NCBI GenBank assembly: GCA_002428865.1
Contig: DIYB01000004.1
Coordinates: 13,038 to 33,929, forward strand
Direction: 5' to 3'
DNA: 20,892 bases
Origin: Patescibacteria group bacterium UBA6065
GTDB lineage: Bacteria > Patescibacteriota > Minisyncoccia > Phycocordibacterales > UBA6065
The first letter of the stretch is position 1; each line of letters begins with the position of its first letter. The notes below the pieces were generated by a model. The model saw only the letters and a list, made by a program, of their open reading frames with translations, did not search any database and was not told where the DNA came from. This document shows positions 13,969 to 20,756 of this stretch, one piece after another. Made by a program: the position numbers and the translations under genes.

Positions 13969-14172
13969 ATGAAAAAGATTACCTACGGGATGGCAGCGAT
14001 CGCACTGTGCGTCTTCGCCACCATCCTTTTTCTGTCCCGTGAGCCGGCACCGCGTGCCGTGCATCACGTTGTCCAATCGGACGAGCGTCCGATGACTGTG
14101 TCACAACCCTCAACCACCCGTGCGGAGAAGGTCACTCTCTCTGCGCCGGCAATCAAACTCACGTTCGAGTAA
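13969..14172 (+). CDS. Small exported or membrane-anchored protein, GC-rich cassette
   Basis: This 67-residue protein starts MKKITYGMAAIALCVFATIL, a basic N terminus and a hydrophobic helix (residues 4-22) acting as signal anchor or uncleaved signal. A short polar region follows (REPAPRAVHHVVQSDERPMT) ending EKVTLSAPAIKLTFE. There is no lipobox and no recognised domain. The ATG at 13969 is preferred over an upstream in-frame TTG at 13957 because it gives the classic MKK start. It is the first gene of a two-gene unit (22 nt to the next ATG) under the consensus promoter at 13899-13926 and ending in the terminator at 15164. Its base composition matches the downstream gene and differs from fusA and tuf. 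Confidence 0.7.
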   Translation: MKKITYGMAAIALCVFATILFLSREPAPRAVHHVVQSDERPMTVSQPSTTRAEKVTLSAPAIKLTFE

Positions 14173-14194
14173 CTCTTCTGTCCCCTGAAAGAAC

Positions 14195-15151
14195 ATGAAA
14201 AACAGCAAGTGGTTCGTCATGGTCAGCATCGCGATGCTCCTGCTCTCGCAGGTGTTCGCCCAGTCGGAACTCCCGATCTCCTCGCCGGCCGTCATGCGCG
14301 CCTACGCGCTCAAACAGGTCCGGGAAGTGCACGCCTCGCTCTACGCGCCGTCGATCGCCCAATCGGGCTACGACAGCCGTGAGTGGCTCGGCGAGAAACC
14401 CTCGCCCGAGCTCCTCGGTGAAGCAGGGAAGCTCCGTCTCTCGGCCCAGACGGTCGATCCGAACGAAGTGGTCATGGTCTACGTCAGCATGACGAATGCC
14501 GACGGAGACAACCTCTTCTACGGGTATACCGAGACAAAGCCGATCAAGTCGGCCGACAAGTGGGTACTGCCCGAATCAGCCGGTGCGATCAGCATGCGGT
14601 TGAGCGAAGTGCCGGTTACGTTCGAGAAGGTGGTGGCGCAAGCCTCCATCCTCTTCCGTAACGCGGACGGGGTCCTCGTCTCCGAGGATCTCCGCTTCGA
14701 TGGCAGGAAGGTGTTCTTGCCACAGGAGCTCGCGGGACTCTCGGGTGCGTTCGTCCGAATCCAGTTCGGTGACGGCACCTCGGTGTCCTACTCGGCGTCG
14801 ACCGGTCAGGCGTTGCCGACGACCACGCTCGGTTCGCAGATCGTCGGTTCGTTCCGGGACATCTTTTCGTTCCGTGACGCCGATGTCAGCCTCACGGTCG
14901 CCTCCCAAGGTGGCCGAGGCACGAATCCGACCATCGAGATCGTGCGGACCGCAGGTGGGGGATTGGTGACATTCACCGTCTCCACCTCCGAGGGCAAGAA
15001 GCCGATCGGCTTCTGGCTCCTCAGGCCAGGGTTCAAGGAATGGACCCGGTTCGAGACCAGCGGAGGCACGATGGCCATCGGGAATTTCCCGATCGGCACG
15101 ACCTACGCGGTGCCGATCTGGAATCCGGTGGATTTCGCCGACAAGTCCTGA
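14195..15151 (+). CDS. Secreted protein of unknown function, GC-rich
   Basis: This 318-residue protein begins with a cleavable signal peptide: MKNSKWFVMVSIAMLLLSQVFA, with an AxA-type site (VFA before QSE). The mature part is beta-rich with no cysteines or metal motifs that I can recognise. Repeated short strands (KLRLSAQTV, VVMVYVSMTNADGD, GAFVRIQFGDGTSVSYS, GGGLVTFTVSTSEGKKPIGFWLL) suggest one or more beta-sandwich modules. An aromatic segment near the end (FWLLRPGFKEWTRFE) stands out. G+C is about two-thirds (41 of 60 bases at 14401-14460), far above the flanking fusA and tuf. The gene follows the 67-residue protein by 22 nt and ends in a strong terminator. The pair therefore forms a self-contained cassette inside the str cluster. 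Function unknown. Confidence 0.82.
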   Translation: MKNSKWFVMVSIAMLLLSQVFAQSELPISSPAVMRAYALKQVREVHASLYAPSIAQSGYDSREWLGEKPSPELLGEAGKLRLSAQTVDPNEVVMVYVSMTNADGDNLFYGYTETKPIKSADKWVLPESAGAISMRLSEVPVTFEKVVAQASILFRNADGVLVSEDLRFDGRKVFLPQELAGLSGAFVRIQFGDGTSVSYSASTGQALPTTTLGSQIVGSFRDIFSFRDADVSLTVASQGGRGTNPTIEIVRTAGGGLVTFTVSTSEGKKPIGFWLLRPGFKEWTRFETSGGTMAIGNFPIGTTYAVPIWNPVDFADKS

Positions 15152-15163
15152 CCACACCCCTTC

Positions 15164-15194
15164 AAGCCGTACTCATGGGAGTACGGCTTTTTTA
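15164..15194 (+). terminator. Strong intrinsic terminator of the exported-protein cassette
   Basis: AAGCCGTACTC (15164-15174) and GAGTACGGCTT (15179-15189) form an 11-bp perfect stem with loop ATGG, followed by a T-run. Confidence 0.93.
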
Positions 15195-15201
15195 TTTTCG
15201 T

Positions 15202-15230
15202 TTGACTTCCATAGAGCGCACGAGTATACT
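15202..15230 (+). promoter_or_regulatory. Promoter of tuf-rpsJ
   Basis: TTGACT (15202-15207), an optimal 17-nt spacer and TATACT (15225-15230). A start near 15237 gives a 137-nt leader in which GTACGCC (15236-15242) can pair with GGCGTAC (15316-15322). The bases before the tuf ATG are A-rich without a Shine-Dalgarno sequence. Confidence 0.8.
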
Positions 15231-15373
15231 CGGTGGTACGCCTTTTGTGCGCTTTTTTCAATTGACCAAACCTTTTGAGGAAAGATTTTAGAAGCTTAGA
15301 ACATTAATTTCGTAGGGCGTACGGGTGTGCCACTCTCGCGCGCAGACCCTGGCGAACTACAAAAGAAAAAGTT

Positions 15374-16567
15374 ATGGCAGAATTCACTCGAACGAAGCCT
15401 CACGTGAATGTCGGTACCATCGGTCACGTCGACCACGGTAAGACCACGCTCACGACGGCTATTCTCGCGACTCAGGCTCGCGACGGCCTCGCTCTCGGCA
15501 AGACCTACGCAGATATTGCGAAGGGCGGTACGGTCCGTGATGCATCGAAGATTGTTACCATCTCACTCGCTCACGTTGAGTACGAGTCTGATACGCGCCA
15601 CTATGCGCACATCGATGCTCCAGGACACGCTGACTATATTAAGAACATGATCACGGGCGCAGCCCAGATGGATGGCGCTATCCTCGTAGTGTCAGCTATC
15701 GACGGTCCAATGCCTCAGACTCGTGAGCACATCCTTCTCGCAAAGCAGGTCGGCGTTCCTCGAATCGTCGTCTTCCTCAACAAGTGTGATGCAGTAGAGG
15801 ACAAGGATCTCATCGACCTCGTTGAGGGCGAAGTCCGCGACCTCCTCACAAAGTACGGCTACGACGGTGCAACAACTCCAGTTATCCGTGGTTCAGCTCT
15901 CAAGGCTCTCGAGGCAGCAAACAACAATGACGAGTGGGCAAAGAAGATCAAGGAGCTCATGTCGACACTCGACAGCTACATCCCGATGCCGGAGCGTGCG
16001 ACTGACAAGCCGTTCCTTATGCCAATCGAGGACATCTTCTCAATCGAAGGTCGTGGTACGGTCGTCACTGGTCGTATCGAGCGCGGTCAGGTCAAGGTAG
16101 GTGAGGAAGTCGAGATTGTTGGTATCAAGCCAACCTCAAAGACTGTCGTCACTGGTATCGAAATGTTCAACAAGTCACTTCAGTCAGGTATGGCTGGTGA
16201 CAACGCAGGTCTCCTCCTCCGTGGCGTTGCGAAAGACGACGTTCACCGCGGTCAGGTGCTCGCAAAGACGGGTTCAGTGACCCCTCACACCGAGTTCGAG
16301 GCAGAAGTCCTCGTCCTCAAGAAGGAGGAAGGTGGTCGCCACACGCCGTTCTTCAATGGATACAAGCCACAGTTTTATGTCCGTACAACTGACGTGACCG
16401 GTGAAGTGACCCTTCCTACAGGTGTCGAGATGGTTATGCCAGGTGACACGGTTACATTCAAGGTCAAGCTCCACGCTCCGATCGCACTTGAGGCACAGAT
16501 GCGCTTCGCGGTTCGCGAGGGTGGCAAGACTGTGGGTGCAGGTGTCGTCACGAAGATAATCGCTTAA
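15374..16567 (+). CDS. tuf: Elongation factor Tu with atypical switch I
   Basis: This 397-residue GTPase delivers aminoacyl-tRNA to the ribosome. P-loop GHVDHGKTT (17-25), DAPGHADY (81-88), NKCD (136-139) and the GSAL motif are intact. Domains II and III are canonical, including [38 protein letters not shown] and the [10 protein letters not shown] end. Switch I is not standard: where most EF-Tu read EEKARGITINTSHVEY, this protein reads [16 protein letters not shown] (55-70). The Mg-coordinating Thr (Thr62) survives, but the Arg-Gly of RGITI is replaced by Lys-Ile and the preceding acidic stretch is gone. I recall similar loops in other Parcubacteria EF-Tu. It is the only tuf gene in the window, has its own promoter and is followed 27 nt later by rpsJ. 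Confidence 0.97.
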   Translation: MAEFTRTKPHVNVGTIGHVDHGKTTLTTAILATQARDGLALGKTYADIAKGGTVRDASKIVTISLAHVEYESDTRHYAHIDAPGHADYIKNMITGAAQMDGAILVVSAIDGPMPQTREHILLAKQVGVPRIVVFLNKCDAVEDKDLIDLVEGEVRDLLTKYGYDGATTPVIRGSALKALEAANNNDEWAKKIKELMSTLDSYIPMPERATDKPFLMPIEDIFSIEGRGTVVTGRIERGQVKVGEEVEIVGIKPTSKTVVTGIEMFNKSLQSGMAGDNAGLLLRGVAKDDVHRGQVLAKTGSVTPHTEFEAEVLVLKKEEGGRHTPFFNGYKPQFYVRTTDVTGEVTLPTGVEMVMPGDTVTFKVKLHAPIALEAQMRFAVREGGKTVGAGVVTKIIA

Positions 16568-16594
16568 TCACGAGGCCACACGCCCATTACATCC

Positions 16595-16960
16595 ATGACA
16601 GTAGCAAAGAAAGCAACAGCTCCGAAGAAGAAGGCCGCAGCGAAGGCAGACAGCACGCCTCGCCTCCGGATCCGCGTCCGTGCATACGAGAACAAGATTC
16701 TCGATGCATCGGTGAAGCAGATCATAGACACGGCTCTCCGCTACGATGTGGAGGTGTTGGGTCCGGTTCCTCTTCCGACAGAGATCAAGAAGTATACGGT
16801 CAATCGTTCGTCATTCGTCTACAAAAATGCGCGAGAACAGTTTGAGATGAGAGTGCACAAGCGACTGATCGACATACTGAATCCAAATCAAAAGATTATT
16901 GAAGCGCTCACGAACATGTCGCTTCCGTCAGGAGTATCGATCGACGTCAAGATGATCTAA
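16595..16960 (+). CDS. rpsJ: 30S ribosomal protein S10 with Lys/Ala-rich extension
   Basis: This 121-residue protein is S10 (also NusE, a partner in antitermination). The core from about residue 22 is canonical: LRIRVRAYENKILDASVKQI, then GPVPLPTEIKKYTVNRSSFVYKNAREQFEMRVHKRLIDI and the SGVSIDVKM end. The first 21 residues (MTVAKKATAPKKKAAAKADST) are a Lys/Ala-rich extension absent from typical 103-residue S10, likely disordered and RNA-binding. The gene is 27 nt after tuf, without a Shine-Dalgarno sequence, and is followed directly by a strong terminator. The rest of the S10 operon (rplC onwards) is not here, so rpsJ is detached from its usual downstream neighbours. Confidence 0.95.
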   Translation: MTVAKKATAPKKKAAAKADSTPRLRIRVRAYENKILDASVKQIIDTALRYDVEVLGPVPLPTEIKKYTVNRSSFVYKNAREQFEMRVHKRLIDILNPNQKIIEALTNMSLPSGVSIDVKMI

Positions 16961-16962
16961 CT

Positions 16963-16993
16963 CACAAAACCCGCTTCGGCGGGTTTTGTGTTT
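16963..16993 (+). terminator. Intrinsic terminator of tuf-rpsJ
   Basis: CACAAAACCCGC (16963-16974) and GCGGGTTTTGTG (16979-16990) form a 12-bp perfect stem with a TTCG tetraloop, followed by TTT. It is nearly symmetrical and abuts the -35 of the next gene. Confidence 0.88.
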
Positions 16994-17029
16994 GACAGGT
17001 AGGTGCTCGACGCGTAGTCTCGTCGACAG
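16992..17029 (+). promoter_or_regulatory. Promoter of the 17035 gene (TTGACA / GCGTAGTCTC / GACAG)
   Basis: A perfect TTGACA (16992-16997), 17-nt spacer, TAGTCT (17015-17020) inside GCGTAGTCTC (17012-17021), three bases, then GACAG (17025-17029), 5 nt before the ATG. It is nearly identical in layout to the promoter of gene 6568-6900. Confidence 0.55.
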
Positions 17030-17034
17030 AATAT

Positions 17035-17457
17035 ATGAGTACCTACGCATACCTCGTCTCTGATGGCGAGCACATACGAGTAACCCTTGAGAAACCGGCA
17101 CAGGTCACTATCGAAGGGAATACGTGGTTTGAGATTCAGACATCATGCATCGGTGAGTGTATCAGTACTTTCACTGATTCGGTGTGGGTCGGCACTCTCG
17201 GGGTCTATGATATCGAAAAGATCGATCACACCTTGAAGCTCGCCAAAGATACCCATGACCATACTCTCAGTCTCGCTCTGCGACGCCTCGATGGGTTTGT
17301 CACTCGGCAGGCGTCATCTGAAGCTCTCCATGAAGTGAGACATTACATGTGGTGCATGGATGGGCGTCAGCAACAGATGCACCGGTGGAGTCCTCAGGCG
17401 AAAGCGCTCTGGGATCTCATGCAAGGTCTACGGGGTATTTGTCGAACTCGCCACTGA
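17035..17457 (+). CDS. Protein of unknown function (140 residues)
   Basis: This soluble protein is not recognised. The N-terminal half looks like a small beta domain (TYAYLVSDGEHIRVTLEKPA, then VTIEGNTWFEIQTS) with two Cys four residues apart (SCIGECIS). The C-terminal half is helical and rich in His, Trp and Met (RHYMWCMDGRQQQMHRW), ending with two further aromatic or basic turns (ALWDLMQGLRGICRTRH). No signal peptide or membrane helix is visible. Cys and His could bind a metal but no known spacing fits. It is monocistronic, with its own promoter directly after the rpsJ terminator and a terminator with TTCG loop just downstream. Confidence 0.72.
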   Translation: MSTYAYLVSDGEHIRVTLEKPAQVTIEGNTWFEIQTSCIGECISTFTDSVWVGTLGVYDIEKIDHTLKLAKDTHDHTLSLALRRLDGFVTRQASSEALHEVRHYMWCMDGRQQQMHRWSPQAKALWDLMQGLRGICRTRH

Positions 17458-17463
17458 CAACAG

Positions 17464-17485
17464 CCGTCCTTCGGGGCGGTTTTTT
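17464..17485 (+). terminator. Intrinsic terminator of the 17035 gene
   Basis: CCGTCC (17464-17469) pairs with GGGCGG (17474-17479, one G-U) around a TTCG tetraloop, followed by six T. Confidence 0.85.
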
Positions 17486-17517
17486 ATATCCTCTATCGAG
17501 CTCGTCACCTTTTTCGG

Positions 17518-17523
17518 TATAAT
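17518..17523 (+). promoter_or_regulatory. Consensus -10 with leaderless geometry
   Basis: A perfect TATAAT at 17518-17523 ends 6 nt before the ATG at 17530. No clear -35 is seen. The transcript should begin at the start codon. Confidence 0.6.
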
Positions 17524-17529
17524 AGTCCC

Positions 17530-18510
17530 ATGACTACAGAACGCGGATTCATCAAGGCGGTGCTCCTCTTTGTTGTTCTTTCAGGGTTTCTTCTTATTTT
17601 CTTTGCCAAGTTTGCTCAGTATTTCAAACCATCGATGCTTATCGATCGCACATCGACCAGCGGGAGCATAACTGATTTTTCAAATGATACGAATCCACTC
17701 ATTGATTTTGAAAACGCAAATGAGGTGTATCAAGGATCATCGGTCGGTGCCGGTACTGGGTCGGGAAATACAGGGACCGCGAACCGTTCACCATATGCAG
17801 GCAAAGTCTTCCTCTCATCAGGAAATGCGAGCTATGCATACCAACCGAATGAGGAGTATCTCACCATTCGCAACGCGGGCTCACCGGTGGTTGTGACTGG
17901 CTGGACCATCACCAATGGCAAGAATACTCGCCCGATAGAGAACCAGAGTCAGAACTACGCCTATTCATTGAGCGATTCAGCGACGATCGGGCAGGGGACA
18001 GAGTTTCTCTCACCTGATGGTCGCTATGCGACTGGTCCAATCACACTTCGTTCCGGTGATACTGCCATCCTCACGACCGGTGGCCCGTTTACATCATTTA
18101 AATTACCGATCACTACATCATTTCGAGAAAACATCTGCCTCGGCTATTTTGATAACGATTACCCATGGTCTCCACAGCTGAGACTCGACTGCCCGATACC
18201 ATCTCAAGATCCTGACATCGGCTCAGTCACTCAGGAGTGTTATGACTATCTCCGCTATACACGACGGTGTGAGGATCCTGAGCGTGAGGACAAGGCGCGT
18301 TTTGATGAGCTCCGTAGTCCATGCAAGGAGTTTATTCGTACGAGGTTCACCTACCCAGGGTGTGTTGCAGCCAATCGAGATAGGTCTAATTTCTCTACGA
18401 GTCAGTGGCGTATATTCTTGGGTAAAAAGTTTGAGCTCTGGCGCTCGTCCAATGAGACTATTACCCTCTATGATGCACAGGGTCGCATCGTCGATCAGGT
18501 GAAATACTAG
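17530..18510 (+). CDS. Membrane-anchored lamin-tail-like surface protein
   Basis: This 326-residue protein has an N-terminal anchor helix (residues 9-27, AVLLFVVLSGFLLIFFAKF), then a Ser/Gly/Thr-rich linker (about 40-90) and a large extracytoplasmic domain. The domain opens like a lamin-tail immunoglobulin fold (GKVFLSSGNASYAYQPNEEY, then LTIRNAG and VTGWTITN) and closes with the fold's typical last strands (WRSSNETITLYDAQGRIVDQVKY). Between them is a Cys-rich insert (about 205-280) with six Cys, starting with ENICLGYFDNDYPWSP and including RLDCPIP and TQECYDYL, suited to disulfides outside the cell. The start is fixed by the TATAAT 6 nt upstream. It precedes a second lamin-tail protein in tandem, suggesting a surface-protein locus. 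Ligand unknown. Confidence 0.8.
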   Translation: MTTERGFIKAVLLFVVLSGFLLIFFAKFAQYFKPSMLIDRTSTSGSITDFSNDTNPLIDFENANEVYQGSSVGAGTGSGNTGTANRSPYAGKVFLSSGNASYAYQPNEEYLTIRNAGSPVVVTGWTITNGKNTRPIENQSQNYAYSLSDSATIGQGTEFLSPDGRYATGPITLRSGDTAILTTGGPFTSFKLPITTSFRENICLGYFDNDYPWSPQLRLDCPIPSQDPDIGSVTQECYDYLRYTRRCEDPEREDKARFDELRSPCKEFIRTRFTYPGCVAANRDRSNFSTSQWRIFLGKKFELWRSSNETITLYDAQGRIVDQVKY

Positions 18511-18514
18511 GGAG

Positions 18515-18542
18515 TTGCGAGCTTCCCTCTGGGGTATATACT
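18515..18542 (+). promoter_or_regulatory. Promoter of the second lamin-tail gene
   Basis: TTGCGA (18515-18520), 16 nt and TATACT (18537-18542) begin 5 nt after the previous stop codon. The -10 ends 8 nt before the ATG at 18551, close to the leaderless geometry seen elsewhere. Confidence 0.5.
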
Positions 18543-18550
18543 AGTGGTAC

Positions 18551-20083
18551 ATGCAGTCGTCCTACGGACAATCTGCACAGACCAACTGCTCGCAGAAAGG
18601 GCGAGTGTCGGAGATGTTTTTTTCTCAACACCGGCTCAGCAAAAACCACAACGTCCGTTGTGGTTTTTGTATATGGATCGTGAGTCTGTGTATGACACTT
18701 TTTGCACCCGCTGTTGCATTGGCGGATATGCGAATCATCGAAATCATGTATGACCTCGAAGGCACCGATACTGGAAGAGAGTGGGTGGAGATTCAAAACA
18801 CTGGTGCCACCGATATCGATATGGCCGATTGGAAATTCTATGAGGCAAATACAAACCATCGCTTGACCCCGCAGTCATCATCGGTAATTGCGCCGGGAGG
18901 TGTCGCAGTCATTGCGGACAATGTCACAAAATTTCTCGCAGACTGGCCAGCATTTTCAGGCATACTCTTTGACAGCGCTTTCTCACTCTCAAACGAAGGT
19001 GAGGCACTCTCGCTTCGCGATCCATCTGGTACCGATAGAGACACTGTCTCGTACACGTCATCGCAGGGCGCCACAGGTGACGGTATGTCACTTTCATATA
19101 CAAACGGTCAGTGGGTAGCGACGTCACCGTTGCCCGGATCTCATGGCAGTGCATCTGCCCCTACTCCAAGTTCGACGGGGACAGCGACTTCTCTATCGTC
19201 TACTTCTCCACCTATCCAGTCTATTGGTGCTTCCGCCTCACATTCGAGCCAGTCTGTGGCGAATGAATCGGGCGATATGGTCGTTCTCTCTGTCTCTGCG
19301 GGACGGGACCGTCTCGGATTTGTTGGTACACCGCTCTCATTTGAAGCAAAAGTTCGCACACCGACAGATCTTGCGTCCGTATCAGTCGCTCATCGTTGGA
19401 GTATGGGTGATGGTATGAGCAAGGGTGGTCAATTCATCTCGCACACTTATGCATATCCAGGCGAGTACATCGTTGTGCTCAATAGTGAGTATAAAGGTGA
19501 GTCAGCGGTTGCACGTGTCCGTGTCCGGATCGTCTCACCAGATGTATCCCTGCGACGAGCGACAACTGAGTACATCGACATTGCCAACGATGGGATGCAC
19601 GAACTCAATCTTGGAGGCTGGATCGTAGAGTCTGGGACCAATCGGTTTGTCATACCACAAGACACCATTGTTTTACCTAATGCATCAGTACGGCTCCCGT
19701 ACACATCGACACGTTTGCGTCCAAGCGGTGACGTCGTCTTGCGTAATCCATCGTCAGTTGCGATCGCCCAGATGACCGCTGCACCAGCATCTCCTGTTCT
19801 TACCCCTGACTCACTTATTGTTCTCGATGGTATGACAGAGACAGAAATCAGGGATCGATTTACACGTGCCCTCTCGCAGTCATCATATGCTCAACCTCAA
19901 TCAGTTGTATCTACACACGTTGCGACGTTGCCGGAAAAGACAATTAACCAGAAGGATCCTGAGAGGGTAGTGCCCACGAGATCTATCTCGAGTACAACAC
20001 AGGCGGCATCGGTCATCTATACAGTCAACACAGAATCACGAGGGTTCTGGTCCATGCTCTGGCGACGTATCGTCGGTGATTAG
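18551..20083 (+). CDS. Secreted protein with two lamin-tail domains and a PKD domain
   Basis: Read from 18551 the product has 510 residues. A hydrophobic signal segment (residues 37-58) ends at an AxA site (VALA before DMR). The first lamin-tail domain follows (about 60-195: MRIIEIMYDLEGTDTGREWV, then IQNTGATDIDMADWKF and DRDTVSY). Next come a Ser/Thr-rich linker (196-245), a PKD-type domain (about 246-330, with WSMGDG and HTYAYPGEYIVVL) and a second, degenerate lamin-tail domain (about 333-410: EYIDIANDGMHELNLGGWIV). The tail is low-complexity and ends WSMLWRRIVGD. Such proteins are common on patescibacterial surfaces; their ligands are not known. The start is uncertain: 18551 sits 8 nt after a -10, while the ATG at 18614 (MFFSQHRLSK) gives a more usual signal peptide. 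A terminator-like hairpin lies inside the first codons either way. Confidence 0.85.
   Translation: MQSSYGQSAQTNCSQKGRVSEMFFSQHRLSKNHNVRCGFCIWIVSLCMTLFAPAVALADMRIIEIMYDLEGTDTGREWVEIQNTGATDIDMADWKFYEANTNHRLTPQSSSVIAPGGVAVIADNVTKFLADWPAFSGILFDSAFSLSNEGEALSLRDPSGTDRDTVSYTSSQGATGDGMSLSYTNGQWVATSPLPGSHGSASAPTPSSTGTATSLSSTSPPIQSIGASASHSSQSVANESGDMVVLSVSAGRDRLGFVGTPLSFEAKVRTPTDLASVSVAHRWSMGDGMSKGGQFISHTYAYPGEYIVVLNSEYKGESAVARVRVRIVSPDVSLRRATTEYIDIANDGMHELNLGGWIVESGTNRFVIPQDTIVLPNASVRLPYTSTRLRPSGDVVLRNPSSVAIAQMTAAPASPVLTPDSLIVLDGMTETEIRDRFTRALSQSSYAQPQSVVSTHVATLPEKTINQKDPERVVPTRSISSTTQAASVIYTVNTESRGFWSMLWRRIVGD
18641..18668. terminator. Terminator-like hairpin inside the lamin-tail signal-peptide region
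   Basis: AAAAACCACAAC (18641-18652) and GTTGTGGTTTTT (18657-18668) form a 12-bp perfect stem (13 with the flanking C-G) around GTCC, with A-run and T-run on both sides. By form it is a bidirectional intrinsic terminator. By position it is either the terminator of the 17530 gene, placed after the next promoter, or an attenuator within the start of the second lamin-tail gene. Confidence 0.7.
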
Positions 20084-20092
20084 GCTGACAAG

Positions 20093-20749
20093 TTATGGCA
20101 GGAGGTATCCGTAGATGAGGGCGAAGTGACACGCACTTCCTCCGAGAACAAAAAGGTGCCAGATCTCATGCATACCGATCCACTTTGTCCGAGGAACGTG
20201 TTTGTCGAGGGCGTAAAACACGATACCCACCGTATAGAGGCCTCCTCCGGTAAATAAAAGCGCAGTTGCTGGTCCGGAGAAGAGGTGTACGAGTGGCACG
20301 ATCGCAAAGAGTGCAATCCACCCCGAAATTGCATAGAGTACAACAAATACGATGTGCGGAATGCGAGTGCGTAATCCCTCAATCGCTTTGCCGGCTATGC
20401 CGATGCACGCGATACCCCATACGATGCCAAACAGGGTCCACCCAACCCAACCTTGAAGTGCGACGAGAGTGATCGGTGTGTACGTGCCTGCAATGAGGAG
20501 AAATATCATGCTGTGATCGACTATCTGGAGACGTTGTTTCCATGCATGATTGACGGGGACGAGGTGGTAGATTGCCGAGGCGAGATAGAGGAGGACGAGT
20601 GAAGTGCCAAACAGTGCTGATCCGACGATGTACGAAGGGACTCCGGTCCCTACTGCCTGTGTCACGAGGAGCACGAGTCCAATAACGGACGCTATCGCAC
20701 CGAGCGCGTGAGTAATAAACGATGTCGGTTCGTGGTCGTGGTCAAACAT
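20093..20749 (-). CDS. Hemolysin III / PAQR family membrane protein
   Basis: This 218-residue seven-helix membrane protein belongs to the hemolysin III (YqfA/TrhA) branch of the PAQR superfamily, zinc-containing proteins possibly acting as lipid hydrolases or in membrane homeostasis. Family signatures are the SAIYHL motif near residues 58-63, VDHSMIFLLIAGTYTPI (77-93), GLYTVGIVFYALDK and the C-terminal MHEIWHLFVLGGSACHF. The three His of the zinc site lie in SAIYHL and in the HEIWH pair. Length is typical (about 215). The start at 20749 is supported by a TATACT on the minus strand 7 nt upstream. It is convergent with the lamin-tail gene, 9 nt between the stops, with no terminator visible. Confidence 0.92.
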   Translation of the reverse strand: MFDHDHEPTSFITHALGAIASVIGLVLLVTQAVGTGVPSYIVGSALFGTSLVLLYLASAIYHLVPVNHAWKQRLQIVDHSMIFLLIAGTYTPITLVALQGWVGWTLFGIVWGIACIGIAGKAIEGLRTRIPHIVFVVLYAISGWIALFAIVPLVHLFSGPATALLFTGGGLYTVGIVFYALDKHVPRTKWIGMHEIWHLFVLGGSACHFALIYGYLLP

Positions 20750-20756
20750 AATGCTC

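Noticed and set aside
14576..15157. Minus-strand open frame (193 codons) opposite the secreted protein
   Set aside because: Its Arg/Gly/Glu-rich, domain-free product is the expected antisense reading of a GC-rich gene; the plus strand has a signal peptide, consensus promoter and terminator.
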